Notes under the pieces: generated by a model
Told to the model about the DNA's origin: nothing
The model's input: the letters and a program-made list of their open reading frames with translations, nothing else
The model's database searches: none
Translations under genes and position numbers: made by a program
In this document: in pieces, positions 12,701 to 27,700 of the stretch
Layout of the letters: each line of letters begins with the position of its first letter
Numbering within the stretch: the first letter of the stretch is position 1
DNA from: Eumeta japonica
Lineage: Eukaryota; Arthropoda; Insecta; Lepidoptera; Psychidae
Reading direction: 5' to 3'
Assembly: GCA_005406025.1 (NCBI GenBank)
Contig: BGZK01000217.1
Location: 434,001 to 498,000, forward strand
Length of the DNA stretch: 64,000 nucleotides

Positions 12701-15700
12701 CAATGTAAAGAAACACTTCAGTCACAATTATGTAATATCAAAAAGAGATGCTTCTCTTTTTGTGCATTTAAATGCATGTTTGGGTGTTTGCCATTTTTAT
12801 TTGTGTATTTAGTGCATTATTTAAATTTTTATATATTTAGATATATCGGTACTACATGGGTTTACATAATAATATGTCAGTAAGCCGTGTTATACACAGT
12901 TGAAACAAACGCACCAACACCTGCCTGCGACGGAACCTGGGGTGAATCAGACCGTTGGCCGTTAGAAGGCTGGGTGTGCGCTCTGCAGATGCAGTTGTGC
13001 AGCCCCGCGTGGGAAGCCCGCCACGGAGCGGCCAGCGCTTTGCGGGAGCTGCTCAAGGCCAGAGTCGTATCCACCGCCGGCGCCCAGAGCGGCATGAATA
13101 AACAAGAGGTAACTTGTTTTATGAATTAATATAAAAATCAGACTTGTACTAAGATATAAAAATATGGATTATATATTATGAAATAGATATCATGTAGTAA
13201 AGTTTCAACTAGCTTATGTGATAATTATCTGAATGTTTGTTTTAATAATAAAAACTCTACTAAAATTACGTATTTATCTATTTTGAGTATTACACTTTAT
13301 CAATCATATTTTACTAGTATCGATTTTTAATAAAACTCATAACTTTTATTTATTTATTCATATTTTTTTAGATGGAAGATGCTCACCAGGAGTGGTTAGA
13401 AGATGTCGCATTGAGACTACTTTGTGTTCTGGCGCTCGATCGTTTCGGAGATTTCGTTTCAGATCAGGTATATCTATAAAAATCGTCTCTATGTCACCTT
13501 ATTATATGCACATTTTTTTACATGGGTGTAATGTTTTTCTTCTCTAAAAACTTTTAATAAGGATTAATTATCATTGAAGACTGCTTTATTAATCCCAACT
13601 TTCACTGCTTTTCATTCTTTGCTCTATATAAATCATAAATTACATATATAACTAGATTGGGTCAGCTGTATTTTGCTTATAGATTTATGATACCATTTCA
13701 GCTACAAATGTTGTGTAGATTTGAGTATACAAATAAGTTTCTACATGAGTGTCAACCTACCACATTTTTTTTTTTATAAATGCAGCTGAAAATGAAGATG
13801 TCACTAATTAAAAGATCATTAAGTTATTAGGAATTAAAATAATTTTTAAGAAAATATTTTTTTAAAGGTTATTAAACAAGAAATTATCTTATATGTACTG
13901 CCCGAAATAACCAATTATTATTATACTATTAGACATAGTTAATTATATCGTAATTCGTTTGTGTGTTAAATGTTGTAAGTTATATGAAGTTGGTGAACAG
14001 AAATTCAGATTTAAAATTCAGATCAGAAAATCTATCCTAAACCTAGTAATTTGTTTTGTTATTGCTATTTATCAAGTTTTAGATTATTTTGGTGGACAGA
14101 AATAATTAATCAGATTACATTTATAAGTATTTTTTAGAAGTTGTATGTCAAAGCTTTTGTATCAATATTTATTTGTAAATTACATAAAATGACTGTTAAG
14201 GGCGTTGCTAAGGCCTGTACAGTAGGTGCAAATTGGAATGCAAAAAATTATTCATAGTGACATTACTATATGAATTGGATTTCGCAATACACCTAATTAA
14301 TAATAATAACAATGTTACTGTGCAAATTCATTAATTTCACTGGTAACAAATTGATAATAAAGTAGTATAATGACATACATTTTGTTAGTCACTCCAAATG
14401 ATTCAAGTACTTCTCGAAGGTGATTTATTCAAGCATATACTTTTTAATATTCTTTCGCAGGTGGTAGCACCTGTTCGAGAAACCTGTGCACAAACGTTGG
14501 GTGTAGCGTTGTCGCGCATGCGTGAAGACCGCGTAAAGCAAGTGGCGAGTGTACTGGCACGCTTGGCTCGCCAACCACAATGGGAGGCGCGACACGGAGC
14601 ATTGTTGGGTTTTAAGTATCTAGTGGCTGCGAGGCAGGTAAAACCTAAAGCATATTCATACTATTTATTTGGATTTATATTATTCAATTTTATACATTTA
14701 AAGAATTATGGCAAAATTTGAGAGAATTCTTTGAAAAAGCTATACATATTCTATGATAGACATACCTCAATGCTGATATTCACATAATACTTCAAATTTA
14801 ATGTTTAGTATATTTGTAAAAGATTACTATTTTTTCTTTTAAATTTTAGTAAAGCAGAAGAATCTGGTGTTTATATATAACTCATTATTTAAAAATATTA
14901 CACATAAAATAGCTTATTGATCATAATGCCATCCATAGAAAAATTATATAATATGCCCTTAGTTGTAACCATTGTTTTGATAGTTTTTTATATACACTTA
15001 TATTCTCTGGTTTGTTTTTGACAAATCTTTATAATTTCAAAACAAAAATAATGTCTCTTAAAATAAAATAATAACTTTAAAAATGTTTTCACAAATATAG
15101 GCTTTCATGTTTACAAATATATATATATATATATGAAAACCATATATCCTAGGGCATGGTTGCATCATTCAAAACATTATTATATTATTTATTAATTTAG
15201 TAAATAAAGTCATGTTACTTTATAAAAGTAAAACTTCATGAAGGTAATTGTAAATATGGAATTCCAAAGAAATTCAAAGGTTTTTGTGCATTTCTTTTTT
15301 TATTTATTATAATGATCACTTTATGTTCTTTCTTTAAAGCAATGACTTTGCAGTTCATAAGATCTATCTAAGTAAAGTTAATAAATCATTTAAGGGCTGT
15401 GTGTGCGCTTTTGTAATAAGATCCCAGCTGAAATTCAAAATTTGTCATTTGCTGAGTTTAAATGTTTTGTTAAAAGAAAGTTATATGACAAGGGCTATTA
15501 TACCATTTGGAATATCTTGATGAAAAAAGCCCCTGGGCATTCAGCTGTTCAGCTATCAGGTTATCTCATTTTAAAATGTCGACTAAATTATTAATTACTA
15601 ATTTCTTTGTATTGATGAATAAAAAGAGCAAGCCATGAGTTTCTTGCCCATTCTTCTCTAGGTGAAATCAGCATTTGATTGTTGGTGGTAATGTTGAAAA

Positions 15701-18700
15701 GAATTTATTGTTAATGACGTATTTCAAGTGTAATTTCATTACCTATGAAATAAAGATATTTTTGATTTGATTTAAATATTTGCAGAGGATAAACATTGTA
15801 TGCCACATATCCCTAATAACTTTCATTAATATTTCATAACTTTCACTTTAAAAACAAAATAATAATAAAAATAAAATAAAAATAATTTTTACTGATCTAA
15901 GGTTGTTCAATTTTATCGAAAATAAATAGCAATTTACCATTTAGAAAATACAAGAAGAACTGATGAGAAACATAATTAACTGAATTTCTATAAAAATTGC
16001 TTTACATTTTTTATAAAACATCAAAAAGCAATATTTTATCTTAGTCCTGTGTTATTTGACATTTAACATGATAGTAGGTGTGAATAGTAGATGTCCTGTG
16101 TTTTTCTTTTATCGTAGGAATTGGCATGTGAAACGGGTGCTCTAGAACACCTTATCGACGGTCTAAGCGACAATGCAGAGGATGTGTCGGCGGTGGCTGC
16201 GGGCGCACTAGCCCCTGCCGCTGGAGCCCTAGCTAACGCTCGGCCTGACTCACTGCGCGAAGTAGTTTCCAGGTTATGGCAACTTCTGCACGAGCAAGAC
16301 GATTTAGCGGCACCCGCTAATTCCTATATGGCATTGTTGGCAGCATTAATGGCTTTACCGCAAGCCGCTAAATTGTTGCAGTAAGTTTGTACTTGATTTT
16401 ATTCATTTAATTACCATACACAAGAACCAAGAACTTTCTTAATTATGATTCCTAATCAATTAAATAATCATATTTTTTTAAAAAGATTCAATAACAATGA
16501 CATTTTCTAATAATGAGATATAATCTATATCTTAATATAAAATATAAGGTATAAGTCAATACAAGATGCTAAACTGTCTCCATCCTAATTTTTATTCAAA
16601 AGCACTACAGACTGAAAGTGGAACAATTATGAGTGAAGCAAATTTTATTTTTATTTTATGAAATGTTAATATTATTAATTTCAGCCCTATAGATCTGTCA
16701 GATGTCCTGCCAAGGCTCTGGCCTTACCTGGACCATTCTACAAGTTCTGTACGTAAGGCCACTTTACAAACATTGAGGACTTTAACAAGGCCGATTGTGC
16801 CCGGTAAGGATGGAGGTGCAGACGGGAACAATAAAGAAAATGAGAATGTTATGGATCAATTTTTGATGTGGACACCGGAATTGTTGCAAGAAGCGATGCG
16901 ACATGTATACCAGAGAGTACTGTTTGAACATGTACTTGAGATACAAGAAATTGCATTGCAAGTGAGTACTTTTATTAAAAAAAAAAATACATTTTTAGTT
17001 ATCGCTTAGGCATATGCTGAATAATTAGGAAATTTTTTCAGAAATTGAGCTGATTATCTTGCGTAAGTTATGTGATTAACTTAAAAATAAAAGATTGCCG
17101 ACTGTCGAAAAATAGAAGATTGTCGGCACAGTTTTACATTGTCAAACTGTATCAAATTACAATAATGACCATAGAAATGTAACACATTTTGTACATTTAC
17201 CAAATACAATTTACATTAGCAATCAGTAGTAGTAGCAGCTTGTAATGAAATTATCTACTGTTTTCTTTTAGGTATGGGAGAATCTGTTGCGTCACGCACC
17301 TCTCGGCTCAATATTACTCGCGGCGTGTCCATGGGTCGCGCCGTGGCTCTGCCTTGCAATGCAACCGACAAGGCTCCCTGCTGATATGTCGCTTATATTG
17401 CGGCCGCCACCCAAGGCGAGTTATATAAGTAAATTATACTCAATGGTATCATGCTATATATAAATTTTATCAGACATGTTCAATCTAGAAGGCATAAGTG
17501 GATGTGTAACATTACATTGTAAAGTCTAAGAAAGAGTTGAACAGTATGCAACATCAAACGTTCTTCTATAATCCTGAAATTCACAAGAGTGAAGTAGATT
17601 TAGCTGTGATTGTCGGATCAGTGTCTTATCAGGATGAGAACTTATTCTATTTTCATGTATGTTAACTTGTTAGTAAGGTGTAAGCTAAACATTGTTAATT
17701 TATTAACTGTTCATATTTTTCTTAAATCTCATCGCAAATCCCGTTCATTCAGTTCATTTTTAAAAGAAATGCCAGTCACGCATGGTTTGGTTTTATAACT
17801 AATTAGAGTTGATAGGCTTATGATTCTATAATATCTTCACCTCTTTTTTGTATATTACTTTCATAATAAACAAATGTGACGCTTCTTGCGATTTTACGTC
17901 TTAAAAGTCAGTTGTATATTTTAGTAATAAGTAATATTTTCTAAATGATTCAGATGCACTGTTTTAAACACACAACATTACTCTCACCCTTTGAATATGT
18001 GTCCTCCTACCACGTCCTGTTCGTCGTCCCAATCCCGCCTTATGTTTCACAGCTATTTTTCGACATTACAAGTTATATATTGTATCAATGCCAAAATAAA
18101 TCAATGTCTCTATGAGAATAAATATTTTAATTTTCTAAAAATAAAGATTTGCCTTAGTGTGTCCTCAAAGGGTTTTACAAACATTACTCTTTGATTTATT
18201 TAGATATGATATTAAATCAAATTACATAACATCCAAAGCTTACATCATATCTTATTTCTCAAAAGTGTATTACATAGCATTTATAAACATTTGAATTCAG
18301 CTTTAGTCTATTGACATGAATACATAAATAGAACAGAACAATTTCTTTACTATAACATTGTAATATGTATTCGACTACACTGAAATCGCATATCAAATTA
18401 GAACTCACAACGTTATTGATCGCAAACTAAATTTTGCTCGTAATACTGTTTCATTAATTTGTATAGGAACGTCGCGCTCGCTCTTCTCATCAACTCGAGC
18501 CGCCAGTTGAGGTGCGGCTCGTTCAGAAGTGGTTCGTGGGCGGCTGTGAAAGTCAACCGCAGTGCGTTCGCGAAAAGAATGTGATGCGTGCTCGGTGTCT
18601 TGCATCAAAATTACTTGGTTTGTTCTATTATTTATTTTTTACATCATGTAGATGCAAGGGAATTCTTATGGCCTTTTTCATCATATTTTAAAATGATATT

Positions 18701-21700
18701 TAACAAAAAAGTCATTTTTAAAATAAAATTTGCATTCTATGTGTTTTTTTAAATGGGTTTTAACCCGACTAACTCTTCAAAGGAAGACTGGAATGCACAC
18801 AAGTTTTTGTTATATGTCAGCTTAAAAGCAGATGGTGGAACAGGCCCTTAAGGTATCAATTTATCATAAATTTCAGGCTGCATTTGATGGATAAGTCAGA
18901 AAAGTATCCCATTAGAAAGATATTTTTATAAGTATCACCAAGTTTTAAAAGCATGTTCCTTTTAGACGCTTTTCTGCAACATGCTGCATGCAACCCACCG
19001 CCCTCGAATCTGTTCTTCCACTATGAATCCTCATCCGAATAATTACATATTTATTCAAAAGGATTGACATATCGAACACCTAAGCAAGTATTTATTTTCT
19101 ATTTATCACAAGTACCAATTAATTAGACAAAATTTATATGTATGTTTCATGCCAATTAGGCATATATTCAGGAAAATGCTGATAGCCACATCCATCAATG
19201 TGTCAGGATTATTAAAATTACCAATCTAGATTTACATACGCTCATATGATGAGTGGCACATCAAAGATAATAAAGGCCACTCCATCAGCAGCCACAGATA
19301 ATCTCCAATAGACATGCCTGTTGTTACCGAATAACCATCAACAAATCATTGCCCAAATCATCAAAGGCAAACACCCTATAACGCCGATACGTAAACATTA
19401 ATTTGGTCATTAAACATATTCCTATTTTTATGTTTTAACCACAAAATAGCACTGTGTACAATAGAATTACTTTTTTTACAAATTTCAGCATTTTAATTTT
19501 TAGGATCATGTTAAGCTGTAATTTAAAAAAAGTAGGGCATTATGTAGCATTTAAGGACTGTTGGATTTATTAAATCAAGAAAATATTTTCAGTAGCCCTA
19601 TTATTGCATTTCTGTCTAATGTAAAACAAGTGTGTATATATTTTTAATGTTCTTATTTATTTTCAGGTCATCTGTCGTGTTACCTAGTCCAACCAGCACC
19701 TGGTATTGAGTACAAAAATGAAGATGACAGCCCCATCGACTGTTATGTTAAGGTGTTTTTTCTTTAATAAATCATGATTAATACAAATGTTTACATTTTA
19801 TTCAACACTAGTTAATTGCTTGTTAAATAAACACAAGAAGGTTTCGGAAATAATATTTTCAAGAATATGCATAATAGTAGTTTGCGTGAATCGGAAAATA
19901 TGAAAATTTTTACTTTTCAGGTACTAGGGCCGTATTTACGTTCGGGCAGCGCTCTACAGCGGCTCGTTGCGAGTCTAGTCATATCGGCATGGGCGCAGAG
20001 GACATTACAGAATGGAATGTATCCACCGCATTTAAAACGCGCACCCCCAGCAAACGGGGAGAAGCTCAACGGAGAGAACGAAGGAGCGCCCTCTGGCGGA
20101 AAACCTAACGAGTCTAGTCTTGACGCAAGTAACTTAAAATTAGCGCCGCCTCATTTAATTAACGTCCTGCACACGATTTTGAATCAAGCTCTCTATTATG
20201 ATGAAGTGGCTTTAAATTGTAATAGGTGAGTTCCTTTCTATGTGAGTATGTTTGTGGGTTGCATTGATTGGCCGAAAGTACTAAATTATTAAGATGAGAT
20301 GTCAAATTTTTAAATAACTTTGATATTGAATTATTGAATTGTACTAACTTCATGATTGTGAAAGAACATCATATCTCTTTATTTTAGTCCGTATTAAAAT
20401 CTCTCTGATGTCCATTTGCGAAAACCATCAAAATAGTCTAAAGTCTGAAAATTTTTAAATTTAAAACATTATAACAAAACATAAATTAGAAATTTAAAAC
20501 AATCTTGCTAGTAAAGTGGCTTTATGATTAATCCTAATCGTCTCGTACAAGAACTAAGGCATTATAAAACATTGGGACTTGAGACAAGATTTTTGTAAAG
20601 CCATATAAAAAGACATTTTGAATTGAAAGAACATTCCTACTTATAACAATTTCTTACAGAGTTCTAGAAAGACATTATAACACACATATATAATGAGATG
20701 GACCTAGCAAGTCCACCATTGTCTGCCATTTTAACCTGTAAATGTAGATTGCGAGCTTATTTAGGGATATGGCGGTTTAATAATCTGAATATGACTAATC
20801 TTAATCATTAATATACTTATCTCAATTGTTATTTGTGAGAAGCGTGACAGTTTCCAGATACGTTTATTTTTCTATTCGACCATAATATGTCAAAAATGAG
20901 AAAAAGCCACCCTACTCGTTCCGATATCTATACATATATAATTAAAACTCAAATTAAAATGCTCACTACATACCTTGGTGAGCACTATAAGCCACCCATC
21001 TTGAATGTTATCATTGGCAGCTCATAGTTGCCAGTAGGACAGACTTGAGGTCCAAGCCCTTTAATTTAAAAACGATAGATTGTAGAAGCTGGCTACCTCA
21101 GCATGTGGGATGATTAAAAGCTTACACGACAATTAATTATTGAACACGATTGAAGGTGACTCATGTATGTGTAATGTACAAATACCGGTTGTTCTAAAGG
21201 CTTCGCCTAAATGAAAATTCACGCCGGTTGATAGGGATTTTACACAATAATATGTAAATAAGAAATAAAATAATGTTGTTACATTTAAAGTATTTTCTTA
21301 TAATCAAACTTTACGCCTTCAGAACATTTTCATGTAAATTATTGTTTCTCAGAATACTGCAAGAAGCAAGGGATCTGATAGCCATGATGAAACATTACAA
21401 GTTACCTGTTGATGGTGAAGAGTTTAACTATATCATAAGATTAGAACAGGTAAAGTAAGAATATTTTTTTCCTTTGGAACACCATAATTTTCCTTTAATT
21501 AACTAATATGTATAGGCAAAGGATTGTTTTTATTTCTATGACAATCTCATTTTATCCAACTTTGGGCTGCCAGAGAATGATCAATTTGCAACTACCTTAT
21601 CTCGTTTTTTGTCATTTGTCTGTAGAAACTCAAATCTTTTGCAACATTTTTCGTTCGAATTACAGAATATTGGCCGTAGCCCTTAATGCTGGCCTATCGT

Positions 21701-24700
21701 GAGTTGGAAATTGCTGACGACTATTGTCATCAAAGCGGTAACAATGTCCGGGACTTATGGATTAACATGCTCTCCGAGGATCTACTGGAAAAAGTGGTTT
21801 AATTTGATATAAGTTAAAAACGCCAAAGTGAATTGCTTGTCATCAGGGTTTGAACCCGGACATTCTGATTTAAAAACAACGCTATGCTCTCTCACAATAT
21901 ATCTTGACGGTTTCTGTATGTAAATATTTTGAATTATTTCATAGAACTTGCTACATAACCTTCTAAATTTTGTATGTAAAATAGGGAAAATTCGTCGTGA
22001 CATTGCAACTGATTTTGAACATAGTGCCATTGCTAGGGCCTGGAACCAGGAGTACACCCAACAAAACAATCCTGAGAATGCAATCACTAATGATTTTTAT
22101 TCTTTAGAATACACATTTGTACATATATGAATTGAAATTTATATAAATAATCCATATTTTATTAATTATACATTCAAGTTTTAAAGGGCACATAATAGGA
22201 TTATTGCCCCAGGCGTCAATGATTTTAACTGCGGTATTGATTAGACATATATACAATAAAACATTGAAAACAATATAGTCAATATATTAGATAGATGTAA
22301 CCAATCATTTGTTCATTCATCTGGTCCAATCACTTTTGAACACGATTTCCTCCATTTAATTTCACGATGCTATACCACTAATCACTTAGTATTATTTGAA
22401 TTGAAAACATTGAACATATTGATTTTCGAGCAGTCATAATGAAAGCCATATTGTTTTAACAATTACTCATTCTGCAGCCAATCAGCTAAACTAAAATTGA
22501 GTCGATTGGAAATAGAAGCATGTTCCATATTTAAAATTTTTTTTTTCACTTTTATCAATAAAATTGCAATTAATAGACAGACTTATTTGATAACAAGCTA
22601 CCTTTTTTTTAGGTCGTCCACATGACGAGCGTGACCCAGCCAATGGTAGCGTCGATTAAAACGAAACGCGTGGCGCAAACGCTGGAAGAGAGACGTAAAG
22701 CTTTGCAAACAGCAGTTAACCTGTGCTCCATCGAACAGAGCACTCTTAATATTTCGTGAGTTCATCTCTTAGTTTCAATGTATTACTGAAATATGGCACG
22801 TTAAATTAATTTTATTCCATTTTCTAACTTGATAATATGGAACGAACTTTAAACCACTAAATAATATAATTTACACAATCTTTATGTGTATGTAACATTA
22901 TTTATTATCTAATTCATAACAGAGTTCAAGCGGCTTTGGCCGGCGCGTGTGCTAACCTCCACGCTTTGCCTGAAAATTTGAATCCGGTCGTACGTCCTTT
23001 GATGGAGAGCATAAAGAAGGAATCCCATGAAGAACTTCAGCAAGCATCAGCCGACAATTTGGCAGTGGTACTGGCGCAGCTGGCGAATCGTGAATCCGGC
23101 CCCAACAACAAAGTTTTAGTCAACCTCAAAGCCTTCCTAAAGTAAGTAACTTGTTTCAAATCCAACTTCTTAGCTTTCTCTCGATTTTCTATATATTTTA
23201 ATGTATTCTATTGTTTCAATTGTTTATATTAAACATTTTGTGTTCAATAATGTTTGTTACTATCAGAGAAAATGCTTATTAGATTATCATTCATAATTAA
23301 TAATTATTGCTTAACAATTAGTTTCATGTTTACTTTATTGTTCAGCAGCATAATATTTATAAACAATCCATAATCTTTTATATTGTTGTGAACTATAAAC
23401 AAATAATTCTCCTGTTGAAAAATAATGGAATAGAACTCTATTCTTTTATCTTAAGGGCCTGATTGTTTACATTGAGCATTTTGATTGGTTAGAATATTGT
23501 ATATTGTAGATATTATTTGTTTGTTTACAAATTGATATTTACAAGTTTGTTTTTGTAAATGATTTATGAGCTTGTTTAAACTTGGGGTATGTTCTAGACC
23601 ACTCACAGACTATATATTCTGATATTTAAGTGCTTATAATTTAGTTTTCTTTTTGTGATCAATGTAAAACACATTGATTGCAAAAAAAAAACTGAATTCA
23701 TTGGAACTTAAGTGCGATTATTTAAAAGTATTAAAGTGGTCCCGTTTTTCTGTGTGTTTACTTTTTATTTTTGCCTCAATACTCGAACCCGAATAAGGAT
23801 ATGTCAAACAATATCTTATTATTAGTAAAAATTTTGTAGGCGTTTACTAATTTTTACTTCCTTAAATTACTTTTATATTTACCATTTATTGAAAATAGAA
23901 AAACGTTAATATTTTGAATGCTTTGAATATAATTTTGATATATTTTTGTGTAAGGTGTGATCCGGAATTTACACCACGCATCGCTTTTTCTGAAACGTCC
24001 GAGGACTCTAATGGAGACTCTGGCAGTGGTGACAGTGGTCCGGAATCTGGTAGACAACAACCGGCACCTGTACAGGGCGTTAAAGGTGATCTTTGCCTTG
24101 GTTTATGAAAATTATAATACTATGCTTACTATTATAACATTTTGTTATTCGAAATTAAATAAGTTTTAGAATTAAAAATTCAAATTTTAAAATAATGAAG
24201 GCTTTTCTAGGAATCAAAGGAGTTATAAAACTTGTAATGTTAATGAAATTATGAGCATATAGAGGAAGGAAATATAATATCTGAAAATATTCACATGAAT
24301 GCATCTTATACCTTTTCTTATAAATAGTTTGTTGAAACAGCTTTTCTTATGACTGTTTCTGAAAGAATTAACTCATTGATATTATGGAGAAAATACTTCT
24401 AATGTGTAATAACTATATATTAACACGTAATAAACATATTCCAATTTTCTTCTATTGTGTAGATGTTGAATTTAGAATAAAAACACAAACTATTATTTCA
24501 TTAATCGGATCAAATAGAATTAATATTAAGTTTGAAGTCAATCTAACCAAATTTTATTTTACAAAACAAACTTTGCGCGCGCTTTTTAAAAATAATTAAA
24601 GTTAGAAAAACTATAAATTGTGTCAAGACACATAAATTCCAAATCAGACCAAATATTTTTCACATAAATTTTGTTGATCTATTTTACTTTTAGGGGTTGA

Positions 24701-27700
24701 ATTTCAAAATACCTCTATACATACATAATAAACTAAACATACCATTCAAATATGAGTCACTCAGAACCTATGCCTTTTATGTAAGTCCAGGTCACTGTAT
24801 TGTGTATCTGAATGAGTGGACACTCCAGAAACAACATAATAATTTCGAAAATGGAATTAAATTTTAATAAAGCTTTCAAAAAAAGTTACAGTAAAATTTA
24901 CAAAGTAGCAGGACAGCAGAGAACACAGTGCTTAGTAATACATTTTTATCTTTTGGTAAAATAATATAATGTTGCTTGATTCATAATTTATTCATTAACA
25001 TGCTTCTGTGCTCTCTTAACCTATATATATATATGAATATATGAAAAACTAACTACAGACTATTTGAATTTGATTCATAGTAAACTGAAATTCGTGTTAT
25101 CTAACCAATTTTTCCTTTATTAAAACTCATAATATCCTGAGAATAATAAAGTTAACAAATTGAATAATATTTGTTGTTAGTGGACAAATTCAATGGTATC
25201 TTAACTCTGTGGGACCAGCAACGGGCCGCAGAGCGCACCGCGCCCCGCCGAGGCCGCCCGCCCGCCCCTCTCACCGAACACATTGAGAACTCACTGCCAC
25301 AAGAAGATGAGGTATTTTATATAATTATTTTGCATTTCAATTTTGCCGTTTCCCAAAACATTAAATGACGTCTTTTTACGCCATTTTAGTTCCAAAATTT
25401 AAGTTAATTTAAAATTTGATTTCCATATTTTCCTAGATCTTAATTTTTTTACATTTCAAAATTCTAACTGCTTGTCTGTAGCATGAGGGACAGACAGTAT
25501 AGCAAAACCATATATAAAGGTCTGAATAATTAATTCATTTTCACTGTACTTTTTGCCTGGGCATTGCCAAAAAATATTACATCATATACTGATTCAATTT
25601 TCGATCCACTGCAAAATTCGTACCATCAGATGATGTAAAATAAATAATATATACTGAATGTTATTTTTATTCTAGTGTCGAAAATTATTAAGAATTCAAC
25701 GTCGCGGTGCCACCTCAGCGTTGATAAGCCTCACGAAATATTTCGACGACGGATTGCCTGAGAAGTTACCTAAGCTGTGGGAATTCATTACTACGCCTTT
25801 TGAACATGTCATGACTGAGCAAGGTTAATCAGATAATTCTATTCAGTGCATTCAATGAAACATCATCATCATCAAATACATCATCCGAAATTAAGTATTG
25901 ACTAATCACAAATTTTTGGTTTCCAATTACTTTTGAAGAAATTTAAATTCATAATTTTTGGTTCATATGGTTTGTCAGAACTAGCAGCCTAGTTTATGAA
26001 CGATTCCTAAAATTTAGGCTACACTTATATATCATTCAGGTGCTACCTACGGTTATGTGACACATAATAGTCACATAATCGTTTTAAGTATTCAGACCTA
26101 GCTATCCAGATCAGCACTTAAACTAACACCTTAGCTAAATTATTGTTTTAAACAAGTTCACCATGGACGTTTTTGATGATTTACAAGAATACTTTGATGA
26201 TTCTAAATTTATAACAGATGTTTCTTTATTTTGTAAACCCAGAAAATTTTATGAAAGAAATGATTGGTTCACAAATTATAGTGAAAATGAGTTGTTTTTT
26301 TCGCGATTTTGTATGCAAAAAACGACAACGTTAAATATTTTTAAAAAAGTCGAACCAGATTTGGAATTTATAAACAATAGTTAAGCCTATGTAAACTTAG
26401 ATTTAAAAAAATCATAATTCTTTGGCTGTGAAATTAGCCTGCCTTTATTTATTTTAACCCGAAACTTAAAAACATGCCTATAATTATTATCTTAGCAAGC
26501 AAAATATAATTTTTATTAAAATTGCAAAATTAATATAATCATCTTAATAAATTTAAGATGACAACCACCAACAAACGATTGACATATAATCCTATTGATG
26601 CAAAAAACTTTGTTCTTATACATTTTTCAAGCAACATCTGACTTTTGTAATCAGTAAGATTATATGTCAATCATATTTGACAACAGTTTTGCCAACTTGC
26701 AAAATTTAAATTTTTTACCTAACAAGAAGTCCCTTAGCTAAGAAACTCTTATGTTGATAAAAATTAATTTTCACTAGGTGATTGTTTAAGGGATACTTAT
26801 AAAAATATATTTGTTAAGTGTCAATTTAGAGAATATTGATAAAATTGGCTGTAAATCTTCAAGACCTCACAATCGTAAACCGTCAAAAGATTATTCTGAC
26901 TGACTAGATTAATTAATAACAATATTCCAAAACAGATATTCCCTTTATCTCAACCTAGAGAAATCTAGTGCCATCAGGTTTTTGTCATTCCACTCTGAAG
27001 GCATTTTCCCAAAGATATATCATTAATGCACTTGGAATTTGAGTCCATCATGCTGGTCCAATGTGGATCGAGGACTCTAAATGACTATTGTTTTTAAACA
27101 ATATGGTAACAACATTCCTGGCATCAGTGGCTTTCCCTTTGACCACAGGACACACCAAATTACTTTATCTGTACTCTATATTTTATGTATTACTTCGTTT
27201 ATATATACTGTATATTTATCTAGATTATTCTGATTTTAAAGTAGTCTGACAATTATATCCATCTCATTGACGGCTTTTATTGTTTTTGATACTATAATAA
27301 AAGGTACTTTTATTATATTTGATACTACAATAATATGGTAAGGTTATTGGAACTGATACCAAAGTTCTTGGAACAGACTGTTAGTAAGAACTAATTGTGT
27401 TCGGAAATTAAATGCATCCCTTTAAGTTTAAGCGTAGTCAGTTTTATTTTAAAATATTAAGTCTCAACCTACTTTTCATTAACAGAATTGGAAACGCAAG
27501 AATGTGAAGCAGCCGAAGAAATGATATCTCGATTGCAAGTGGTCGAAGTCGTATGCGAGCACGTGGGTAAAGCGCTATGGCCGCGCGTGTCTAGCGGGGT
27601 ATCGGCGCTGGCTGCGCTGTGCAGGCACCGGTTTACGGCAGTGCGGCACATGGCGGCCCGTTGTCTGGCCGCCATAGCCGCTAGGGATACGCAATTAGTC

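Noticed and set aside
15119..15135. Short TA run in intron 8
   Set aside because: Ordinary microsatellite, too short to interpret.
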